64,000 nt of DNA from an uncultured Clostridia bacterium (GTDB lineage Bacteria; Bacillota; Clostridia; Christensenellales; CAG-917). Under the pieces are notes generated by a model. It was not told where the DNA came from, searched no databases, and was given only the letters and a program-made list of their open reading frames with translations. This document shows, one piece after another, positions 27,447-35,071 of the stretch. The position numbers and the translations under genes were made by a program. The DNA lies in NCBI GenBank assembly GCA_934277615.1, contig CAKQUV010000006.1, positions 34,501-98,500 on the forward strand. Reading direction: 5' to 3'. How positions within the stretch are numbered: position 1 is the stretch's first letter; each line of letters opens with the position of its first letter.

Positions 27447-27581
27447 CAACTTTATTGGATAATTTGTCAATTTTTTTGAAAATTTTTTCACCCCACTTTT
27501 TATCCCCGATTTGTCGTACGTTTGATTGATATTTTTATTAAAATTCATCACGGGTTCGCCAAATAAACCTAAAATGAAATT

Positions 27582-27920
27582 TTCCCCTTTCCTCATGTGT
27601 TTGGACTTCGGCGTTTGCGCACCGCAATCCGCCTTGTTCGCTTTGGCTACGGCACATTCACCGAATGTGTCGTTTAACGCGTCGCGCCCATATTCCGTTC
27701 CCCCTCTGCGCAATGCTTGAGGGAACCCACGGCGACCGCGGAGCGGGGGACAACACTCGGCACGCGCATAAATAGGGACATTTCTCTAATTATGCCACTG
27801 CGCTTTGTGTGACTGCTTCGCAACAACACGTCACAGTCGCTTGTACTTATCGTCAAGCTCGACGCTCGATACGGTCGGCGCCCTGCGCCTCCAGCCTTGA
27901 ATAGGCACATTCCGTTAATA
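27582..27920. repeat. Dispersed intergenic repeat, copy B
   Basis: About 339 bases match copy A at 307-691 in the same orientation; it lacks the roughly 46-base insert of copy A. It fills the space between the surface operon promoter and the csoR promoter. Frames reading through it on the minus strand lack ribosome sites and are not maintained between the copies, so I treat it as non-coding. Confidence 0.85.
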
Positions 27921-27936
27921 TGCTTTCTTTTTCCGC

Positions 27937-27966
27937 TTGACAGGCATTGCGCAACGGTTCTATACT
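27937..27966 (+). promoter_or_regulatory. Promoter of the copper operon
   Basis: TTGACA, 18-base spacer, TATACT. The operator at 27971-27987 sits directly on the transcription start, so repressor binding would block RNA polymerase. Confidence 0.8.
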
Positions 27967-27970
27967 TAAC

Positions 27971-27987
27971 ATACCCCGTGGGGGTAT
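27971..27987 (+). promoter_or_regulatory. csoR operator: CsoR operator
   Basis: ATACCCCGTGGGGGTAT is a G/C-tract inverted repeat of the type known for CsoR repressors (TACCC...GGGGTA). It lies between the -10 box and the csoR start. Confidence 0.85.
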
Positions 27988-27997
27988 AGAGGTAAAT

Positions 27998-28303
27998 ATG
28001 GAAAATACTTGCAGTTGTTGTCAACATCACAAACACACTCCGCGTCCCGAAAGCGAGCAAAAAGCACTCAACGATAGGCTCAATCGCATAATCGGGCAAC
28101 TGGGAGGCATCAAAAATATGCTTGCCGACAATCGATATTGCGGAGATATTCTCATACAGTTATCGGCGGTGGAAAGCGCGTTGCAAAGTTTCGGATATAT
28201 GGTGCTGTCCGACCATCTCAAAACATGCGTGGTGGAGAACGTTCTCGACGGCAATCTCGCCATCCTCGACGAAACCGTCGACCTTGTAAAAAAATTGAAA
28301 TAA
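27998..28303 (+). CDS. csoR: Copper-sensing transcriptional repressor CsoR
   Basis: 101 residues of the CsoR/RcnR/FrmR all-helical repressor family. The copper ligands are in place: Cys48, His73 and Cys77, the C-x24-H-x3-C spacing of CsoR. Conserved motifs are LNRIIGQLGGIKNML and the LKTCV segment. The N-terminus is unusually rich in Cys and His (C5, C7, C8, H10, H11, H13), which may add metal binding. The ATG at 27998 is chosen because AGAGG lies 5-6 bases before it and the operator lies just upstream; longer frames would run into the operator. It should release its own promoter when Cu(I) binds, inducing copA and copZ. The copA start follows 17 bases after the stop. Confidence 0.93.
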   Translation: MENTCSCCQHHKHTPRPESEQKALNDRLNRIIGQLGGIKNMLADNRYCGDILIQLSAVESALQSFGYMVLSDHLKTCVVENVLDGNLAILDETVDLVKKLK

Positions 28304-28320
28304 ACACAAATACTACAACT

Positions 28321-30969
28321 ATGGAAAAAACAAAGTTTAATATTTCGGGAATGTCTTGCTCGGCGTGCAGTGCGCGCGTGGAAAAGGTCGTGGGTGCGCT
28401 TGACGGCGTAAAGGAAGTCAGCGTAAGCCTGTTGACCAATTCTATGGTGGTTACAACCGACGACACCGTAACTGCAAAGGACATTTCCAAAGCCGTTTCG
28501 GACGCAGGATACAAGGCGACGCTTGCATCCGATAAATCGGCAAAAAAAGAAAAGATCAACCCCACCCTTGCAATGCTCATTCGCCTTGTCGCGTCAATCG
28601 TGCTGCTCGTTCCGCTCATGTACGTGTCTATGGGCGTGGTGATGTGGGATTGGCCGCTGTCGGAAGGCTTTAAGTCCAACCCTATGGCGATTGCAGGATA
28701 CGAACTTGCGCTGTCGCTTGTGATTATGGTCATCAACGGCAAATTCTTTGTGAGCGGCACAAAAGCAGTGTTCCACAAAGCGCCCAACATGGACACGCTC
28801 GTGTCTATGGGCAGCGGCATTTCGTTTATATACAGCGTTGCGCTTATGATTCAGGCAGGCGTGCATCCCGAGCATTTGCACCACCTTGCGCACAACCTCT
28901 ATTTCGAATCCGCCGCTATGATACTTGCGCTTATCACGCTCGGCAAAACGCTCGAGTCGTACAGCAAGGGCAAGACGACTTCCGCCATCAAAGGGCTTAT
29001 GAATCTTGCGCCGCAGACAGTGCGTGTTCTTAAGAACGAGCAAGAAATGGAAATTCCCGTTTCCGACCTCAAAGAAGGCGACTTGTTCATAGTGCGCCCG
29101 GGTGAAAACTTTGCGGCGGACGGCGTGGTAATTTCGGGCGCAGGATCTGTCAACGAATCGTCCGTAACGGGCGAGAGTATGCCGGTTGACAAAACGGTGG
29201 GCTCAAACGTCGTTTCGGGCACTACAAACATAGACGGATTTATCACGGTCAAAGCGCTCAAAGTCGGCGAGGACACAACACTTGCCGGCATCGTAAAACT
29301 TGTAGAAGACGCGTCGTCGTCAAAAGCTCCAATCGCAAAAACGGCAGATAAAGTGTCGGGAATATTTGTACCAAGTGTCATTTTGGTTGCTTTGGTCGTT
29401 TTTATCATATGGATTGCGGTAACCAAAAATTTTGAAACTTCACTCAAACACGCAATCAGCGTTTTGGTCATAAGTTGCCCTTGCGCACTTGGTTTGGCAA
29501 CGCCTGTGGCTATCATGGTCGGCAACGGAAAAGGCGCCAAAAACGGCATACTTTTCAAGACAGCAACCGCCCTCGAAGAGGCAGGAAAAGCCGATATCGT
29601 GGTGCTTGACAAGACGGGAACCATCACCAAAGGAACGCCCGAAGTTACCGATATTTTGGCGTTTGAGGGGCTTTCGCAAGAAGAAGTTATCCTCTGCTCC
29701 GCACGTCTCGAACAAGGCAGTTCGCACCCCATTGCATCCGCAATTTTGAACAAGGCGCAAGCGATTTCTTCAGAGGTTATCGCACCTGCCGACGACTTCC
29801 AGAACTTGTCGGGGCACGGCATAAAGGGCACTCTCGACAGCAAGATTGCGCTGCTCGGAAACTCCTCGCTTATGACGAACGAAGGCATTGACGTGTCCGT
29901 GTTTAAGGACGATTTCAATGCGCTTTCGCAGCAAGGCAAAACGCCGCTTTTCCTCGCTCTCGACGGCAAAATCGTTGGTATCGTCGCCGTGCGCGACCAG
30001 CTCAAAGAGGACAGCGTTGCCGCTATCGATGCTATGCACAAACTGGGCGTAAAAGTGGTTATGCTCACGGGCGATAACGCGCTTTCCGCTCAATCCGTCG
30101 CAAACGAATGCGGCGTGGACGCGGTTATTTCCGACGTGCTGCCCGAGGACAAAGATTTTGTGCTTTCCGTGCTCAAAGAACAAGGCAAAGTCATTATGGT
30201 CGGCGACGGCATCAACGACGCACCCGCCCTCACTCGCGCGGATGTGGGTATTGCAATCGGCGCAGGCACGGACATTGCGATAGACAGCGCGGACGTGGTG
30301 CTTATGCACTCATCGCTTGCGGACGTGGCAAAGGCGATTACGCTGTCTAGGCGCACTCTTCTCAACATCAAAGAAAACTTGTTCTGGGCGTTTATCTACA
30401 ACGTGATTTGCATACCGATTGCGGCAGGCGCGCTTTCTTTCGAGCCTGTCAACATCACACTCACTCCGATGATTGGCGCGGCGGCAATGAGCCTGTCCAG
30501 CGTATGCGTGGTGCTTAATGCTTTGAGGCTCAACCTCGTAAAACTCGACCGCCACACAATGCGCTCAAAACACCCCGTAACGCTGAATACGACGAATATT
30601 TTGGCTCGTTTGCAAGAAAATAAAAAAGCAAAAGCGCATACAGAAAACCCTGAAAAAGCGACGGAAAAAAGCGGCAAAAACGACGATTTTCCCGCAAAAA
30701 ACAATACAAATTCGGTTGCAGCGCAAAACGCTTGCGATACCGATAAAGGAGATAATAATATGACAAAAACATTGAAAATCGAAGGAATGATGTGCTCGCA
30801 CTGCGTAGCACACGTAAAGAAAGCACTCGAAGGCGTTGAGGGCGTCAATAACGCAGTCGTTTCTCTTGACGACAAATCCGCCGTCGTAACCCTCGCAAAA
30901 CCCGTTGACAACGCCGTTTTGACTTCCGCCGTAAAAGACGCCGGCTATGACGTAATATCTATCGGTTGA
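28321..30969 (+). CDS. copA: Copper-exporting P1B-type ATPase with fused C-terminal CopZ domain
   Basis: 882 residues from ATG at 28321. It exports Cu(I) across the membrane using ATP. N-terminal metal-binding domain with GMSCSAC (Cys13, Cys16); actuator TGES at 283-286; intramembrane CPC at 386-388; phosphorylation site DKTGT at 430-434; GDGIND at 628-633. After the last membrane helices (about 740) comes a charged, low-complexity linker of about 70 residues, then a second heavy-metal-associated domain (GMMCSHC) ending the protein. That last domain has its own ribosome site and ATG in the same frame. No clear ribosome site precedes the copA ATG itself; it probably depends on coupling to csoR. 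Confidence 0.95.
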   Translation: MEKTKFNISGMSCSACSARVEKVVGALDGVKEVSVSLLTNSMVVTTDDTVTAKDISKAVSDAGYKATLASDKSAKKEKINPTLAMLIRLVASIVLLVPLMYVSMGVVMWDWPLSEGFKSNPMAIAGYELALSLVIMVINGKFFVSGTKAVFHKAPNMDTLVSMGSGISFIYSVALMIQAGVHPEHLHHLAHNLYFESAAMILALITLGKTLESYSKGKTTSAIKGLMNLAPQTVRVLKNEQEMEIPVSDLKEGDLFIVRPGENFAADGVVISGAGSVNESSVTGESMPVDKTVGSNVVSGTTNIDGFITVKALKVGEDTTLAGIVKLVEDASSSKAPIAKTADKVSGIFVPSVILVALVVFIIWIAVTKNFETSLKHAISVLVISCPCALGLATPVAIMVGNGKGAKNGILFKTATALEEAGKADIVVLDKTGTITKGTPEVTDILAFEGLSQEEVILCSARLEQGSSHPIASAILNKAQAISSEVIAPADDFQNLSGHGIKGTLDSKIALLGNSSLMTNEGIDVSVFKDDFNALSQQGKTPLFLALDGKIVGIVAVRDQLKEDSVAAIDAMHKLGVKVVMLTGDNALSAQSVANECGVDAVISDVLPEDKDFVLSVLKEQGKVIMVGDGINDAPALTRADVGIAIGAGTDIAIDSADVVLMHSSLADVAKAITLSRRTLLNIKENLFWAFIYNVICIPIAAGALSFEPVNITLTPMIGAAAMSLSSVCVVLNALRLNLVKLDRHTMRSKHPVTLNTTNILARLQENKKAKAHTENPEKATEKSGKNDDFPAKNNTNSVAAQNACDTDKGDNNMTKTLKIEGMMCSHCVAHVKKALEGVEGVNNAVVSLDDKSAVVTLAKPVDNAVLTSAVKDAGYDVISIG
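30745..30751 (+). promoter_or_regulatory. Internal ribosome site for copZ inside copA
   Basis: AAAGGAG, 8 bases before an in-frame ATG, while the copA start has no such site. It lies in the low-complexity linker, the one place where such a site costs the ATPase nothing. Confidence 0.75.
30760..30969 (+). CDS. copZ: CopZ-like copper chaperone, internal in-frame start within copA
   Basis: 69 residues (MTKTLKIEGMMCSHCVAHV onward) of the heavy-metal-associated fold, with the Cu(I)-binding CxxC of GMMCSHC at positions 12-15. Length and sequence are those of stand-alone CopZ. The AAAGGAG site with 8-base spacing is a strong initiation signal, so free CopZ is expected in addition to the domain fused to CopA. 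Alternatively this was once a separate copZ whose upstream copA stop was lost. CopZ delivers Cu(I) to CopA and to CsoR. Confidence 0.7.
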   Translation: MTKTLKIEGMMCSHCVAHVKKALEGVEGVNNAVVSLDDKSAVVTLAKPVDNAVLTSAVKDAGYDVISIG

Positions 30970-30993
30970 TAGAATAATTAAATTTTTCAACAA

Positions 30994-31020
30994 AAAACAG
31001 GCTCGTCGAGCCTGTTTTAT
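30994..31020. terminator. Bidirectional terminator between copA and the PHP gene
   Basis: AAAACAGGCTCG and CGAGCCTGTTTT form a long stem flanked by A-run and T-run. It can end both the rightward copper operon and the leftward spoIIE operon. Confidence 0.8.
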
Positions 31021-31024
31021 TTGT

Positions 31025-31813
31025 TTATTTTAATAACCTTTTTGCGGTTCTCGGGTCAAGGTCGTAGACGAAATTCTTGTCCTCGTCTCCGTGATAGTCG
31101 CTCCCGCCGGTCGGCAAAAGGCGGTATTTTTCGGCAAGTTTGCCAAAGGCGATTTTGTCCTGCTCGGTGTGCGACGGATAATTGAGCTCTATACCGTCAA
31201 GACCGAATTGTTTCAGTCCGCTCACAAGCAACTCAAGACGTTTGTCGAGGAGATACTTTTTGGGGTGTGCGACGGATGCAAATCCGCCGTACTTTTTTAT
31301 GAGTTTCACCGCCTCGACGGGTGTCAAACGTCTGCACTCGCAGTACGCTTTTGCGCCCACTCCGAGATACTTGTCAAAAGCCTCGTTGGTATCTTTGCAA
31401 TACCCTGCCTTGACCATTGCGCGCGCCATATTCATACGCCCGACGCCGTCGCTGTCAAAGTCGATGTCTATACTCATACCGAGCGCTTGCAACTTCTGTG
31501 CGATACGCTTGTTTCTGTCCTTGCGCATATCCTTGACTGCACGCAATTCTTGCACGAAATCAGGGTTTTTGTAGTCGATATTGTATCCTAAAATGTGGAT
31601 TTCGCAAGTTGAGAATGTGCTAAGCTCAATTCCTCCGACGAATTTTATACCCAGTTTTTCAGCCTCTTTTCTGCCTTCGTCAAGCCCGTCGACGCTGTCG
31701 TGGTCGGTGATTGCCATCACGTCAAGCCCTTTGCTTTTTGCCCAACGCACCACCTCGACAGGCGTTTTCGAGCCGTCGCTTTTTGTTGTATGAACGTGCA
31801 AATCAGCCTTCAT
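31025..31813 (-). CDS. PHP-domain phosphatase (YciV/RNase AM-like)
   Basis: 262 residues from ATG at 31813. A PHP metal-dependent phosphoesterase: DLHVHTTKSDGS near the N-terminus, AITDHDSVDGL, GIELST, an internal GRMNMARAMVKAGY insert helix, VAHPKKY, and a final GGSDYHGD. This arrangement matches the YciV/TrpH group, whose characterised members hydrolyse 3',5'-nucleoside bisphosphates and trim RNA 5' ends (RNase AM). The start is fixed by an 11-base overlap with the rmuC stop (ATGAAGGCTGA), implying translational coupling. It is last in the spoIIE-tilS-hpt-cca-rmuC operon, and a role in RNA or nucleotide turnover fits its neighbours. The exact substrate is inferred. Confidence 0.82.
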   Translation of the reverse strand: MKADLHVHTTKSDGSKTPVEVVRWAKSKGLDVMAITDHDSVDGLDEGRKEAEKLGIKFVGGIELSTFSTCEIHILGYNIDYKNPDFVQELRAVKDMRKDRNKRIAQKLQALGMSIDIDFDSDGVGRMNMARAMVKAGYCKDTNEAFDKYLGVGAKAYCECRRLTPVEAVKLIKKYGGFASVAHPKKYLLDKRLELLVSGLKQFGLDGIELNYPSHTEQDKIAFGKLAEKYRLLPTGGSDYHGDEDKNFVYDLDPRTAKRLLK

Positions 31814-33113
31814 TGTCGTAATCTTCCTCAAACGTAATTTCACCCTCGGGGGCGCTGTCTATAAGTGCTTGCATATCCGGTCCTTTGTCGTCGGAAAGGC
31901 TGTTGACTTTGTTGAGTTTTTTGCCGATAATTCGAGTGCGCTCTTCGGCATTTTCAAGCGACTTTTTGACGCTGTCCAGCCTGTCGCCGGTTTGGCGCAA
32001 GTACTTGGTGAACATTGCAAAATCGCTCATAAAGCTTTGCAAAAGTTTGCCGATTTCCGTACTTCTCTTCTCTATCGCAACGCTCCTGAACCCCATTTGC
32101 AAACTATTGAGAAGCGCCGCAATCGTCGTCGGACCGCATACCACCACGCGGAATTTGTTTTGGATGTCCTCAACAAGCCCCTCACGTCTGATGACCTCGG
32201 CATAAAGCCCTTCGGTGGGAAGATACATAATGGCAAAATCCGTGGTGCGAGGCGGAACGACGTACTTGTCGCGTATGCTCATAGCCTCGCTCTTCACTCT
32301 CGCAGCCAACGCTTTGCTTGCGCTTTCCACGCCGTCCGCGTCGCCTTTTTCGGACGCTTCGACAAGTCTTGCGTAATCCTCGACGGGGAATTTTGCGTCA
32401 ATGGGCAACATAACTTCTTCGTCGCCTTTGCCGGGCATTCTTATGACAAAATCCACCATATCGTCGCTGCCGCGTTTTATACGGACCTGCTTTTGATATT
32501 GTTCGGGCGCAAGAATTTGCGCAAGCAAATTCTCAAGCGCGACTTCGCCCCAGGTACCGCGTGTTTTGACGTTTTTGAAAATGCGATTGAGGTCGCTCAC
32601 ACCTGTCTGCAAATTCTGCAATTCACCGAAAGTGCGATTGATTTCTTCAAGTCTGTCATTGACGATTTTGAAAGATTGGTTGAAACGCTGCTCGAGCGTC
32701 GCGCTCAGTTTTTCATCGACGGTTTCACGCATTTTGTCGAGTTGCTTTGCGTTGTCCTCTTTCATTTCCTTTATGCTTTGCTCGTTTGCAAGGCGCAAAT
32801 TGGCAATGCTTTGAGCGGTCGTAGCCTTTACGTCCTCGAGTCCTTTCTGCGTGTTGTACATAAATCTGTCCATGCGCTCGCCCATCGCCTTGACGCTGTC
32901 GTTTTGAGCGTTTATCGCGCCAGTAAGCATGGAATTGCCCATCTTGATATCCATATCGATATCGTTTTTGAGGCGCGCGTTTTCATCTCGATACTCCTCT
33001 ATCGTTACGCCCTTATCGTCGTTATTGCGCTTTTTGAGCACCAAAACGCAGGTTACCAGCGACGCAAGCGACAACACGGCGCAAATTGCAAGCAATATGT
33101 AAATTCCGGTCAT
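31803..33113 (-). CDS. rmuC: DNA recombination protein RmuC homologue
   Basis: 436 residues. An N-terminal membrane helix (about 3-26) is followed by a long coiled coil (about 40-150) and the conserved RmuC nuclease-like domain: GVSDLNRIFKNVKTRGTWGE, then LPIDAKFPVEDYARL, then FAIMYLPTEGLYAEV and VVCGPTTIAALLNSLQMG. In Escherichia coli RmuC limits rearrangements between inverted repeats; the biochemical activity is poorly defined. The gene starts 2 bases after the cca stop and overlaps the PHP gene by 11 bases. The acidic tail (EEDYDNEG) is short. Confidence 0.92.
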   Translation of the reverse strand: MTGIYILLAICAVLSLASLVTCVLVLKKRNNDDKGVTIEEYRDENARLKNDIDMDIKMGNSMLTGAINAQNDSVKAMGERMDRFMYNTQKGLEDVKATTAQSIANLRLANEQSIKEMKEDNAKQLDKMRETVDEKLSATLEQRFNQSFKIVNDRLEEINRTFGELQNLQTGVSDLNRIFKNVKTRGTWGEVALENLLAQILAPEQYQKQVRIKRGSDDMVDFVIRMPGKGDEEVMLPIDAKFPVEDYARLVEASEKGDADGVESASKALAARVKSEAMSIRDKYVVPPRTTDFAIMYLPTEGLYAEVIRREGLVEDIQNKFRVVVCGPTTIAALLNSLQMGFRSVAIEKRSTEIGKLLQSFMSDFAMFTKYLRQTGDRLDSVKKSLENAEERTRIIGKKLNKVNSLSDDKGPDMQALIDSAPEGEITFEEDYDNEG

Positions 33114-33115
33114 AC

Positions 33116-34483
33116 TTAGTTCCTTTCTTTCAGTTTTTTATTCACTCTTTCGATATAATCAAGAGCCTTATTCCTATCGTTAAGCGCAGGATTCATCACA
33201 GTGTCTTCCCAAAGCGCTTCGAGCACTTTTCCGCGGTCTTTTTCCTCAACGCCGAGCCGCACGAGGTCGTCGCCGCTCACTTTGAGGTCTTTTATGCAAA
33301 GCGGAGTTCCGTCCTCTCTAAGCTCTTTTGCGACCGTCGCGATCCTATTTTCTTTATCGCAGCGACCGCACGACGCGATTGCGTCCGCACGCATAAGCGC
33401 GCACAAATCGTCGACGATATCCATGTTTTTCGCCACAAATCTGCGAAGTTTATTCACGGACATATCGCCTGCAAGGTCAACCATATGCCACCTTACCAGC
33501 CTCACGGCAAGTCTTGTCTGCGCCGTGGAAAACTTAAATCTATTGCACACGTCCCTCATCATCTCTGCGCCGATATGGTCGTGCCCGTGCATATTTCCGT
33601 ACCTTTTCACCGCCTCGGCTTTGCCTATATCGTGCATAAGCGCGCAGAATCTGATGTTGGGCGGAGCAACCTCATACGCCTTTACGCTATGTTCGTACGA
33701 GTCGTACAAGTGGTACTTCTTTGGCTGTTCCAAGCCTTTGAGCGCGGCAAGCTCGGGAAGCAGCATATCCACAAGTCCGAGTTCGTCCAAAAGCCTAAAC
33801 CCCTTCACGTGCGCCGTAGGCAAATTCAGTTCCTTATGCTTTACGTCTGCAACGAAGATTTTACAAAGCTCCTCTCGAATGCGCTCCACTGCCAGGTCCT
33901 TGACGCGCCACGCATTTTGCTTTGCCACGTCAAAGGTGTGCGGCTCTATTTCAAAGCCGAGCTCGCTTGCAAACCTCACCATACGCAATATGCGAAGTCC
34001 GTCCGCTTCGAACACGGTTTGAGCGTCGTCGGCTGTTGATATAACCTTGTTTTTTATATCCTGCAAACCGCCGACCATATCCACGATTTCGCCCGTCGAA
34101 ACATCCTCGTAAAGCGCATTGCACTTAAAATCCCTGCGTCTTGCGTCAAGCGAAATATCGTCGGTGAATTTGACAGAATCGGGGTGATGTTTTCCGCTGC
34201 CTTTATCATAGCTGTCCGTGCGGAATGTGGTGTATTCAGCCACAAAGTCGCCGCTTGAAATATGCACCGTACCCATACGCAAACATCTGTCCGAAACGAC
34301 AAAATCGGTATTTGACAATATCGTTTTGACATTATCAACCGTCAGTTTTGAGCAAATGTCGATATCGTAGCATGCCGTGCCAAGCAGTTTGTCGCGCACG
34401 CAACCTCCCACGAGATACAACGTGGCATAGGGCGCAAACAGCGATGCGAGTTTATTCAGTTTTGCAGTGTTTTTAACCGCCAT
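33116..34483 (-). CDS. cca: CCA tRNA nucleotidyltransferase or poly(A) polymerase family, with HD domain
   Basis: 455 residues. Class II nucleotidyltransferase: GGCVRDKLLG (26-35) and the catalytic DxD of YDIDIC (Asp40, Asp42), then DARRRDFKCNALYED, then an RRD-type LRILRMVRFASELGF region. An HD domain follows (YEHSVKAYEV, ALMHDIGKAEA). It adds or repairs the CCA end of tRNAs. All four tRNAs in this window encode CCA, so a repair or quality-control role is likely here; a poly(A) polymerase specificity cannot be excluded from sequence. The ATG lies inside the end of hpt (11-base overlap), and rmuC starts 2 bases after the stop. Confidence 0.88.
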   Translation of the reverse strand: MAVKNTAKLNKLASLFAPYATLYLVGGCVRDKLLGTACYDIDICSKLTVDNVKTILSNTDFVVSDRCLRMGTVHISSGDFVAEYTTFRTDSYDKGSGKHHPDSVKFTDDISLDARRRDFKCNALYEDVSTGEIVDMVGGLQDIKNKVISTADDAQTVFEADGLRILRMVRFASELGFEIEPHTFDVAKQNAWRVKDLAVERIREELCKIFVADVKHKELNLPTAHVKGFRLLDELGLVDMLLPELAALKGLEQPKKYHLYDSYEHSVKAYEVAPPNIRFCALMHDIGKAEAVKRYGNMHGHDHIGAEMMRDVCNRFKFSTAQTRLAVRLVRWHMVDLAGDMSVNKLRRFVAKNMDIVDDLCALMRADAIASCGRCDKENRIATVAKELREDGTPLCIKDLKVSGDDLVRLGVEEKDRGKVLEALWEDTVMNPALNDRNKALDYIERVNKKLKERN

Positions 34484-35015
34484 AAACCTCGGGCGCGAGT
34501 ACGCACACGTCTTTGAAATTTCTCATTTTCTCGTTGTAATCAAGACCATAGCCAACCACAAATTCGTTCTCTATTTCAAAGCCGATATAGTCGCCCTTGA
34601 AATCGACTTTGCGGCGAGAGGGCTTATCCAAAAGCGCGCACACTTTGAGCGATTTGGGAGCGCGCGCCTCGAGCAATCTCTTGAGATAGCAGAGCGTAAT
34701 TCCCGTATCGATAATATCCTCGACAATAATCACGTTTTTGTCTTTTATAGGCTCGGACAAGTCCTTTATCATCTTCACTTCACCGCTGGATTTCGTGCCT
34801 GCGCCGTAGCTTGAAACAGCGATAAAATCTATCTCCACGTCGCCCGTGAGTTCTCTCACCAAGTCCGCGAAGAATATGCTTGCACCTCTCAAAGTGCAAA
34901 CGAGAGTGACCGCATCACCCGCATAATCGCGGTTGATTTGTTCACCGAGTTCAGCAACGCGTTTTGCGATTTCGTCTTTTGTGATAAGCACTTTTTTGAT
35001 TTCTTTTCCGTACAT
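34473..35015 (-). CDS. hpt: Hypoxanthine phosphoribosyltransferase
   Basis: 180 residues from ATG at 35015, chosen because AAGAGGT lies 5 bases upstream; an upstream in-frame ATG at 35075 has none. Converts hypoxanthine (and guanine) plus PRPP to IMP/GMP. Motifs: CTLRGASIFFADLVREL, the flexible-loop SSYG, the PRPP-binding IIVEDIIDTGITL, and the base-binding DKPSRRKVDFKGDYIGFEI. It sits in the classic spoIIE-tilS-hpt order. It feeds on the purine bases released by DeoD from the salvage cluster further right. Confidence 0.95.
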   Translation of the reverse strand: MYGKEIKKVLITKDEIAKRVAELGEQINRDYAGDAVTLVCTLRGASIFFADLVRELTGDVEIDFIAVSSYGAGTKSSGEVKMIKDLSEPIKDKNVIIVEDIIDTGITLCYLKRLLEARAPKSLKVCALLDKPSRRKVDFKGDYIGFEIENEFVVGYGLDYNEKMRNFKDVCVLAPEVYGG

Positions 35016-35071
35016 TTTGACCTCTTGCGATAAGTATAATATTTGTTGCGGTGCATTTTCGGTACACACGC

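Noticed and set aside
5460..27450. Secondary-metabolite or phage origin of the large gene
   Set aside because: The repeats are GLUG and MBG surface modules; no enzymatic assembly-line or phage structural motif is present.
27438..28099. Minus-strand frames of 91 and 141 codons across the dispersed repeat and csoR promoter
   Set aside because: They run through promoter, operator and repeat sequence, lack ribosome sites and are not conserved between the two repeat copies.
31814..31843. Longer start for the PHP phosphatase
   Set aside because: The ten extra codons lie inside rmuC, have no ribosome site and precede the DLHVH motif that normally opens the family.
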